Positions 62,397-64,000 of a stretch of 64,000 nt of DNA are shown here, in pieces. Under the pieces are notes generated by a model. It saw only the letters and a program-made list of their open reading frames with translations, was not told the origin of the DNA and did no database searches. Numbering within the stretch: the first letter of the stretch is position 1; the number at the start of each line of letters is the position of its first letter. This DNA is from Hydractinia symbiolongicarpus (taxonomy: Eukaryota > Cnidaria > Hydrozoa > Anthoathecata > Hydractiniidae): positions 26,033,501-26,097,500 of the forward strand of contig NC_079880.1 in the NCBI RefSeq assembly GCF_029227915.1. Reading direction: 5' to 3'. Both the position numbers and the translations under genes were made by a program.

Positions 62397-62405
62397 AGGT
62401 AACTA

Positions 62406-63018
62406 TAGTTTTTCCAAAAACAAACATTTTTTCCATTGATTTATTGGACAAAATGGAACACGTAGATTTTTCCAAACACAAAAATTCTTCGCTTTGATTG
62501 GATAAAGTAGAACACGTGGTTTAAGCGATGGAAATATACTTTTCTGGCGCCACTTTTTTCAAACCCTCTGGAAATTTACCGGAGTGTGTTGTGTTTGTTT
62601 GCTGGAACGAAATTGATACTTCCTGGATTATTGGATAAGTATTATTTCATAATTTTGTCCGTCTCTTTTGTGTTAGTAAACAAAACACATTTAGCTAGGT
62701 GTAAACTGCAGCTTGGTGCATCTTTATATCTGATTTTTGTCCCCAGCTGTGTCCTTGCATTTTGGCTATTATATACCTGGCTAGATAGCTATTAATCGTA
62801 GAAATTGTAGCTTACTGTTTAAATCTTATTTTTTGTTCCCTGCTCCTGTATTTTGATTCAAGGACTACATTGCCACAGTCACCAAAGTAAGAAGATATAC
62901 GTTTATGTTTATATCTGATTTAGGTGCTAACTGCAGCTAGGAAGCAACCGTAGCATCATAAAATTGTGTCACATTGTAGCTAATTGTAGCATCGTAGAAT
63001 AATCAAGACAAATTAATC
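62406..63018. promoter_or_regulatory. Upstream region of the 2A-OTU reading frame
   Basis: No coding exon is convincing here. If the downstream frame belongs to a mobile element, this is its 5' UTR or promoter. The repeat boundary could not be fixed from one copy. Confidence 0.3.
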
Positions 63019-64000
63019 ATGATATCTGTCCAAGCATATCGTGCCACCATTGGTTCTTTTTATAATGTAGCTGCTAGTTGCTCCAATAACATTAGGAATG
63101 AAACAACAAATTTTTACAGCCGTTCTGAAATGTTTTTTGACCAGATCGATGGTAACAACAACTTCATTCATTTCTTGAAACTTTTTATTTCAATAATTTT
63201 CATGTGTTGTCTGAGCTGTAATATAAATCTTGCGTCTTTGAAATTACTGTTACTGTTATCTGGCGATATTGAAAGCAATCCTGGGCCTTTTAATAACAAT
63301 GATATCGACTTCCAAATAGCACTACAGGATTCCTATGCTACGCATCTTCTTAATCAGTCAACTTCTGCTGATCAAATAGTCGCTTACGCTAGAAGTATTG
63401 GTTTGTCAAATATAACATATCGAGAAGTGACCAAAGGGGATGGCAACTGCTTTTATAGAGCAGTAGTACAGCAACTTAATCGCCCTGAGATCAGACAAAT
63501 TGTGCCCCTTGGACTACATTTCCAGAATCATCTTCAACTACGAGCAGCTGTGGTCAAATTTGTTCGAGAAAATAGTAATCTAGAAATTTTTCAAAATAAC
63601 AGAATCTTTTTAACCATAAAGCCGGAAGAGTGGGAACGCGACATACAAACTCAGTCAAGACCTACTGTTGATGTTGAAGAGATTTTCATACGGGCTACTG
63701 CAATAATTTTGGGCGTAAACATTTTGATAACAGCCGATACCAGTACTGCAACACGCCCATATACCCTCATTAGTCCTACTCATGACGAAACACATGATAT
63801 TCCTGGTGAACAACAAGTGGCACATCTATTGACTGATGGTACCACTGCAGGTGCTTTCATTTTGCTTGGCAGGGTTAATCAAAATCACTATCAATCGTTG
63901 ATCTTTGATGATAATGTGAGCGTTACTCCTGTTACATCATCCACATCACTCAGTCCACCTAAAAAAATTCCTTGTTTGTCATCAAAATATCCTGAAAATA
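63019..64000 (+). CDS. 2A ribosome-skipping peptide followed by an OTU cysteine protease (runs off right edge)
   Basis: One uninterrupted frame from the ATG at 63019 to the window end (327 codons). Residues 1-90 form an N-terminal leader with a hydrophobic stretch (~49-80) ending in LLLLLSGDIESNPGP. Its D83-x-E85-x-N87-P88-G89-P90 is a textbook 2A motif, at which the ribosome skips the Gly-Pro bond and releases two proteins. Downstream, residues ~134-295 make an OTU fold: D141-G-N-C144 (nucleophile) in KGDGNCFYRA, and the catalytic H290 in NHYQSLIF. Family knowledge: 2A motifs occur at the N-termini of invertebrate non-LTR retrotransposon proteins, and OTU domains occur in Helitrons and other mobile elements. 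The rest, which would show reverse transcriptase, endonuclease or helicase, is out of the window. Probably an intact mobile-element gene; a host gene remains possible. Confidence 0.85.
   Translation, partial: MISVQAYRATIGSFYNVAASCSNNIRNETTNFYSRSEMFFDQIDGNNNFIHFLKLFISIIFMCCLSCNINLASLKLLLLLSGDIESNPGPFNNNDIDFQIALQDSYATHLLNQSTSADQIVAYARSIGLSNITYREVTKGDGNCFYRAVVQQLNRPEIRQIVPLGLHFQNHLQLRAAVVKFVRENSNLEIFQNNRIFLTIKPEEWERDIQTQSRPTVDVEEIFIRATAIILGVNILITADTSTATRPYTLISPTHDETHDIPGEQQVAHLLTDGTTAGAFILLGRVNQNHYQSLIFDDNVSVTPVTSSTSLSPPKKIPCLSSKYPEN

Overview
The window looks like AT-rich genomic DNA from an animal, most likely a cnidarian and plausibly a hydrozoan. The reasons are small GT-AG introns, long gene-poor stretches full of degenerate transposons and SINEs, two group III (bee-venom-type) phospholipase A2 genes of a kind common in cnidarians, and a 2A/OTU mobile-element protein of a kind seen in marine invertebrates. 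The taxonomic call is inference. No rRNA, CRISPR array or bacterial operon is present. Gene models were built by eye from splice sites, codon phase and family motifs, so exon edges need transcript support.

Layout. (1) 1-11.4 kb: a segmental duplication carrying two minus-strand secreted PLA2 genes. The copy at the left edge is cut off; the copy at 7570-9204 is complete in five phase-consistent exons. The left copy's upstream repeat is split by a 1.62-kb inverted-repeat transposon, and a decayed PIF/Harbinger transposase lies between the two genes. (2) 11.4-30.6 kb: mostly non-coding, with two copies of a tRNA-derived SINE, a MITE, hairpins, microsatellites and a few weak exon candidates. (3) 30.7-35.2 kb: a plus-strand adaptor-like protein with two SH3 domains, mostly in one 2.5-kb terminal exon. 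(4) 38.2-38.9 kb: a 21-bp minisatellite. (5) 41.2-44.5 kb: the most striking locus, a minus-strand secreted-protein gene made of a signal-peptide exon followed by 13 near-identical phase 1-1 exons, each encoding a 33-35-residue Gly/Asn/Thr/His-rich repeat. A diverged four-exon paralogue lies at 58.5-59.2 kb. (6) 48.4-52.6 kb: foldback elements and fragments of a vertnin-like/OTU-like transposon-associated protein. (7) 59.2-63 kb: a SINE, a tRNA-like sequence, microsatellites and a 58-bp inverted-repeat insertion with 9-bp target duplications. (8) 63.0-64.0 kb: the start of an open reading frame with a perfect 2A ribosome-skipping motif followed by an OTU cysteine-protease domain, running off the right edge.

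The host genes are functionally separate: two secreted lipases, one cytoplasmic scaffold and two secreted repeat proteins. What links the region is repeated local duplication: the PLA2 pair, the exon array, the array's paralogue, and several palindrome and template-switch scars.
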